DNA from: Bacilli bacterium
Lineage (GTDB): Bacteria; Bacillota_I; Bacilli_A; RF39; UBA660
Direction: 5' to 3'
Length of the DNA: 16,524 nucleotides
Assembly: GCA_900751815.1 (NCBI GenBank)
Contig: CAADST010000130.1
Span: forward strand, 1 to 16,524
Shown: piece after piece, positions 13,035-16,524 of the stretch
Layout: each line of letters starts with the position of its first letter
Numbering within the stretch: position 1 is the first letter of the stretch
Notes under the pieces: generated by a model
Database searches by the model: none
What the model was told of the DNA's origin: nothing
The model's input: the letters and a program-made list of their open reading frames with translations, nothing else
Program-made: the position numbers and the translations under genes

Positions 13035-13766
13035 TTATTCATTAAAGATAAATAAATATCTAATTCTACCTGTTAGGTCACACTCAAATTTATAATTTGT
13101 AATGCCTTCTTCTTTTAAAAATTCTTCTAATAATTTGTCTTCATTATCGCCAATTTCAAAAGCCATAAAGCCCTTTTTATTTAATTTATTTAGATTGTTT
13201 TTAATTATTTGTTTATAAAAATAGATACCATTATCATCCGCAAATAAGGCGATGTGCGGTTCATATTTTAAGACATTTTCAGCTACATAGCCATTCTTTG
13301 GAATATATGGCGGATTGGAAATTATAATGTCATATATGTCTTCAAGTGGTTTAGTAATATCTATGCCATAAAAATTAATATCAACATTATTTTCTAAAGC
13401 ATTAAGTTTGGCTAATTCTAGAGCATCTCGCGAAATATCTAGAGCAGAAACTTTAGAATCTAATTCTTTTTTTAGGGCTATAGCAATACAACCACTACCT
13501 GTGCCTAGGTCAATAATATTTATTTTGTGATTAAATCTTTGTTTAACATAATCTATAGTTTTTTCTACTAAATATTCAGTTTCGGGACGAGGTATTAAAA
13601 CATTCTCTGAAACATTAATGAGACTATTATAAAAATAAACATTGCCAATTAAATATTGAACTGGGTATCCGGACTTTATTTTGACAAGAATTTCTTCTAT
13701 AGTTTTAGGATACTTTTCTTTTAGAAGTTCCCAATCTTTAAAACTTAAAAATTCTGGTTTATTCAA
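13035..13766 (-). CDS. prmC: Release factor glutamine methyltransferase PrmC, short N-terminus
   Basis: PrmC methylates the Gln of the GGQ motif in RF1 and RF2 using SAM. Seen here: GYPVQYLIGNVYFY, LIPRPETEYLVE, the SAM-binding IIDLGTGSGCIAIAL (86-92 core) and the catalytic NPPY (151-154). Its substrate RF1 is encoded immediately upstream. Start choice: no ATG is available. TTG at 13764-13766 has GGAG 6 bases before it and overlaps the prfA stop by 8 bases; a TTG at 13781 has no ribosome binding site. With this start only about 33 residues precede GYPVQYLIG, where the family usually has about 70, so the N-terminal RF-binding helical domain is cut to half or less. The enzyme core is intact. 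Confidence 0.95.
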   Translation of the reverse strand: MNKPEFLSFKDWELLKEKYPKTIEEILVKIKSGYPVQYLIGNVYFYNSLINVSENVLIPRPETEYLVEKTIDYVKQRFNHKINIIDLGTGSGCIAIALKKELDSKVSALDISRDALELAKLNALENNVDINFYGIDITKPLEDIYDIIISNPPYIPKNGYVAENVLKYEPHIALFADDNGIYFYKQIIKNNLNKLNKKGFMAFEIGDNEDKLLEEFLKEEGITNYKFECDLTGRIRYLFIFNE

Positions 13767-14823
13767 ATTTTTCTCCAGCAAGTTTTAGTTTTAAATCTTC
13801 AGTTTGTAAAGCTTCTATAATCGGTTCTAAATCACCATCCATAACTTTATCAAGATTCATTACAGAAAAGTTTATTCTATGGTCTGTTACTCTATTTTGT
13901 GGGTAATTATATGTTCTTATTTTTTCAGAACGGTCCCCAGTACCAATTTTTGATTTTCTTTCTATACCCATTTCTTGTTCTTCTTTTTGGCGAATAGCAT
14001 CATTTATTTTAATTTTAAGTAAGTTTAGAGCTCTTTCACGATTTTGAAGTTGGCTTCTTTCTGTTTGACAGGTTACTACTACACCAGTTGGAATATGAGT
14101 AAGTCTTACGGCAGAATTTGCTGTATTTACTGATTGTCCTCCCGCTCCACTTGAGTGATAAACATCCATTTTAATATCACTTTCTTTAATTTCGATGTTT
14201 GATGTTTCAACCTCTGGCATAACTAGTACTGTTGCAGTTGATGTATGAATTCTACCACTGGCTTCCGTTTGAGGTACTCTTTGAACACGATGTGAGCCAC
14301 TTTCATATTTTAGTTTAGAGTAAACATTATCTCCTTTAACCATAAATTCAATTTGGGAAAATCCGCCGCTGGTACCTTCAACTGCATGGATTACTTCAAT
14401 CTTCCAGCCATTATCTTCCGCATAGTAAGAATACATTCTAAATAAGTCTCCCGCGAATATGTTGGCTTCATCTCCGCCGGCTGCTCCTCTTATTTCCATG
14501 ATAACATTCTTGCCATCAAATTCATCCTTCGGTACTAAAAGAATTTCTAATTTTGCTTTTAATTCTTCTAGTTTTTGGGATAATTCTTCTATTTCATTTT
14601 GAGCCATATCTTTTAGTTCTGGGTCTTCGGCCATAGTTTCAGCTTGATGAAGATTATCATCAACTTTTTTGTATTCTTCATAAGTTTTAACTGTTTCTTC
14701 TAAATCACTTTGTTCTTTTGATAATTCTTTTAATTTATTAAAGTCATTTAATACTTCTGGTTTTACTAATTCTTCACTTAATTCATTATATCTTTTTTCT
14801 ATTGCATCTAATCTATTAAACAT
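13759..14823 (-). CDS. prfA: Peptide chain release factor 1
   Basis: RF1 reads UAA and UAG stop codons and triggers peptide release. The 354-residue product has the N-terminal coiled-coil domain (1-95), the codon-reading tripeptide PQT (184-186, the PxT of RF1 rather than SPF of RF2) and the catalytic GGQ (228-230) in SSGAGGQSVN. AAGGAGGAAATT precedes the ATG at 14821-14823, a strong site. The gene follows rpoE by 43 bases, and its 3' end contains the start and ribosome binding site of prmC, so the two are translationally coupled. TAA and TAG stops dominate in this window, with TGA at one gene. Confidence 0.98.
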   Translation of the reverse strand: MFNRLDAIEKRYNELSEELVKPEVLNDFNKLKELSKEQSDLEETVKTYEEYKKVDDNLHQAETMAEDPELKDMAQNEIEELSQKLEELKAKLEILLVPKDEFDGKNVIMEIRGAAGGDEANIFAGDLFRMYSYYAEDNGWKIEVIHAVEGTSGGFSQIEFMVKGDNVYSKLKYESGSHRVQRVPQTEASGRIHTSTATVLVMPEVETSNIEIKESDIKMDVYHSSGAGGQSVNTANSAVRLTHIPTGVVVTCQTERSQLQNRERALNLLKIKINDAIRQKEEQEMGIERKSKIGTGDRSEKIRTYNYPQNRVTDHRINFSVMNLDKVMDGDLEPIIEALQTEDLKLKLAGEKFE

Positions 14824-14866
14824 AATTTCCTCCTTCTATTTTTGTTAATAAATCATGGAAACTACG

Positions 14867-15319
14867 CTATAAATTACTTTCGTCTTCTGGATCATCAATT
14901 ACAACGAAATCTGATAAGTCATCATCATCAACTACATCATCGTCATCATCATCTTTATCATAGAAAATGTCTTCATCTTCCTCTTCAAGCTCTAATTCAT
15001 TTTCTTCTTCTAATTCTTCATCAATTAATTCTTCTTCATCATCTTCGTCTTCTTCGATGACAATATCTAATTTATGTTTAGATTGTAGATCCCAATAACC
15101 ATTTTTAAGCATAATAAATTTTTTGTTAATGCTCATAAGTTCAAAGAAATCTACTAATCTTTCATCAACTACTTCTTCAGGTAATTCTAAAACTTCACAT
15201 ACTTTTTTAAATATGTCACGAAGTTTCATTTTTTTACCACTTTCTTGTAAAACTAAGGCTGCAATGTCATCATAACCCATTAATTCTAATTCTTCTTTTG
15301 GTATCTCATTTAATTTCAT
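14867..15319 (-). CDS. rpoE: RNA polymerase delta subunit
   Basis: Delta is the Firmicute-specific RNA polymerase subunit that displaces nucleic acids and aids recycling of the enzyme. The 150-residue product has the folded N-terminal HARE-HTH domain (about 1-82: YDDIAALVLQESGKKMKLRDIF, then FFELMSINKKFIMLKNGYWDL). A disordered, almost wholly Asp/Glu C-terminal tail follows (about 90-150) and mimics nucleic acid. The frame extends to a GTG at 15325, but AGGAG is 7 bases from the ATG at 15317-15319, which is preferred. argS-rpoE are adjacent, with only 11 bases between stop and start, as in the same region of B. subtilis. The GAT/GAA-rich tail reads as a run of His/Leu on the opposite strand, which is not a gene. 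Confidence 0.97.
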   Translation of the reverse strand: MKLNEIPKEELELMGYDDIAALVLQESGKKMKLRDIFKKVCEVLELPEEVVDERLVDFFELMSINKKFIMLKNGYWDLQSKHKLDIVIEEDEDDEEELIDEELEEENELELEEEDEDIFYDKDDDDDDVVDDDDLSDFVVIDDPEDESNL

Positions 15320-15330
15320 AAACACTCTCC

Positions 15331-16524
15331 TTACATCTTTTCTGGGGGTATAACTCCAATTAAATCTAGAGCATTTTTAATTGTTTGGTGCACTGATTTA
15401 ATTAGTAATATTCTTTCTTTAGTTATTTCTTCATCATCTGTTATTATTCTAATGCGCGAATAATAATTGTGAAAAGTATTTGCTAAATCATATACATAGT
15501 TAGTAATTAAATGCGGTAATTCTTTTTGGGCAGCATTTTTTACTACTTCGGGAAATGCATATACTTTTTCTAACACATTATATGAATCTTCATCATTTAA
15601 TGCATCAAATTTTTGTGGTATTTCATTATAATCTGTTTCTTTTAAGATTGATGAAATTCTTGCATAGGCATAACACACATAATAAACAGGATTTTCATTC
15701 GATTTAGATTTAGCTAGATTAAGATCAAAATCCATTTGAGTATCTAGGCTACTTTTTACAAAATAGTATCTGGCTGCATTAATTCCAACCTCATCAATTA
15801 ATTCTTTTAAAGTAACAGATTTTCCTGTTCTTTTACTCATTTTGACTACTTCGCCATCTCGAATTAATCTAACTAGTTGTAAAAGTTTTACTTCAAGCTT
15901 TTCTGGATCATTACCTAAAGCTTTAACACTACTTTTAAGTCTAGCCACATAACCATGATGATCTGCTCCAAAGATATCAATCATTTTATCATATCCACGA
16001 TTATATTTATCTAGGTGATAAGCAATATCTGGAACTAAATAAGTTAGGGTTTTATCTTCTTTAACTAAAACATGGTCTTCATCATCGAATAGAGCGCTAC
16101 ATTTAAACCATAATGCTCCATCCCGTTCATAAGTATAACCATTTTTTGTTAATATGTCTATAATATTTTGCAAATTATATTTATTTCTTATGGCTTTTTC
16201 CGAAGTATAGACATCATAGTTGATACGATATTCTTTTAAATCAGCAATAATTTTAGCAATTAACTTTTCTGTTGCATAACTTTTATAAAATTCGATGTTT
16301 TCATCTAATAAAGAATCTTGATGTTCTTCATATAAATCTTCGGCCATAGCAATTATTTCTTTACCGTGGTAACCACCATCAGGTAGAGGATAATCCTTAC
16401 CACATACTTCATAGTATCTGGATTTTAGTGATTCACCTAAATTGTTTATTTGATTTCCGGCATCATTAATATAATATTCTTCAGTTACATCAAAACCTGA
16501 AAAACGCATTATGCGGGCTAGAGA
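15331..16524 (-). CDS. argS: Arginyl-tRNA synthetase, 5' end outside window
   Basis: Class I synthetase that charges tRNA-Arg. The frame is open to the last base of the window (397 residues seen), and the codons before the internal Met at 16509 read SLARIM, continuous with the family, so the real start with the HIGH motif lies beyond the window. Seen: RFSGFDVTEEYYINDAGNQ, FGADHHGYVARL, the KMSKS-loop equivalent KMSKRTGKSVTL, DEVGINAARYYFV and the C-terminal DALR-type anticodon-binding domain ending LIGVIPPEKM. The stop is 11 bases before the rpoE ATG, so the two share a transcript. Confidence 0.97.
   Translation of the reverse strand, partial: SLARIMRFSGFDVTEEYYINDAGNQINNLGESLKSRYYEVCGKDYPLPDGGYHGKEIIAMAEDLYEEHQDSLLDENIEFYKSYATEKLIAKIIADLKEYRINYDVYTSEKAIRNKYNLQNIIDILTKNGYTYERDGALWFKCSALFDDEDHVLVKEDKTLTYLVPDIAYHLDKYNRGYDKMIDIFGADHHGYVARLKSSVKALGNDPEKLEVKLLQLVRLIRDGEVVKMSKRTGKSVTLKELIDEVGINAARYYFVKSSLDTQMDFDLNLAKSKSNENPVYYVCYAYARISSILKETDYNEIPQKFDALNDEDSYNVLEKVYAFPEVVKNAAQKELPHLITNYVYDLANTFHNYYSRIRIITDDEEITKERILLIKSVHQTIKNALDLIGVIPPEKM

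Noticed and set aside
14842..15060. Plus-strand frame rich in His and Leu
   Set aside because: It is the reverse of the Asp/Glu-rich tail of rpoE, has no ribosome binding site, and arises from GAT/GAA codon repeats.
14905..15060. Trinucleotide-like repeat (cat/atc/ttc runs) as a microsatellite
   Set aside because: It is explained by the acidic C-terminal tail of the delta subunit, a family feature.
1..16524. Mollicute genetic code (UGA as Trp)
   Set aside because: Trp is encoded by TGG in conserved sites such as NWWCV of SpoIIR, and TGA acts as a stop at 9891-9893.
1..16524. tRNA, rRNA, CRISPR, insertion sequence or phage elements
   Set aside because: No spaced direct repeats, transposase or integrase motifs or tRNA-like cloverleaf were seen in the gaps, which are all short.

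Overview
The window is a compact, very AT-rich stretch (I estimate 27-30% G+C, not computed) in which every supported gene lies on the minus strand. Gene content and order point to a spore-forming or formerly spore-forming low-GC Firmicute of the Bacilli/Erysipelotrichia/RF39 kind. It uses the standard bacterial code: Trp is TGG and TGA serves as a stop at 9891-9893. The order follows the chromosomal arc that in Bacillus subtilis carries argS-rpoE, prfA-prmC-spoIIR-mntP, rpmE, rpiB, ywzB-spoIID-spoIIQ-spoIIID-mbl and hpf-secA. The long intervening blocks of B. subtilis, such as the ATP synthase genes, are absent, so this looks like a condensed version of that region.

Layout in the direction of transcription, from high to low coordinates. 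(1) argS (5' end outside the window), rpoE (delta), prfA (RF1), prmC, spoIIR and mntP form one tightly packed run. (2) murA has its own -10 and a terminator, followed by a membrane-anchored SGNH-like protein that appears to have lost its catalytic residues and a 365-residue single-pass membrane protein of unknown function. (3) rpmE (L31) has a clear promoter, a hairpin leader and a terminator. (4) rpiB, which seems to start at ATA, overlaps a ywzB/DUF1146 gene, followed by spoIID, spoIIQ, spoIIID and a 199-residue protein at the position normally held by mbl. (5) csp has a strong promoter preceded by two tandem Spo0A-box sequences. A small lipoprotein gene follows. (6) hpf and secA each have a terminator. 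(7) Beyond secA, where prfB would be expected, lies a promoter with operator-like palindromes driving an incomplete gene for a transglutaminase-like cysteine hydrolase.

Functionally the window mixes core translation and secretion (argS, prfA, prmC, rpmE, hpf, secA), wall precursor synthesis (murA), carbon metabolism (rpiB) and the forespore/mother-cell communication and engulfment genes (spoIIR, spoIID, spoIIQ, spoIIID). The most unusual items are the degenerate actin-like protein replacing Mbl, the tandem 0A boxes before csp, the ATA start of rpiB, the loss of catalytic residues in SpoIIQ and in the SGNH protein, and the palindrome-controlled transglutaminase-like gene. I found no RNA genes, CRISPR array, insertion sequence or phage genes. 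No gene-free stretch exceeds 300 bases; the longest is 892-1102.
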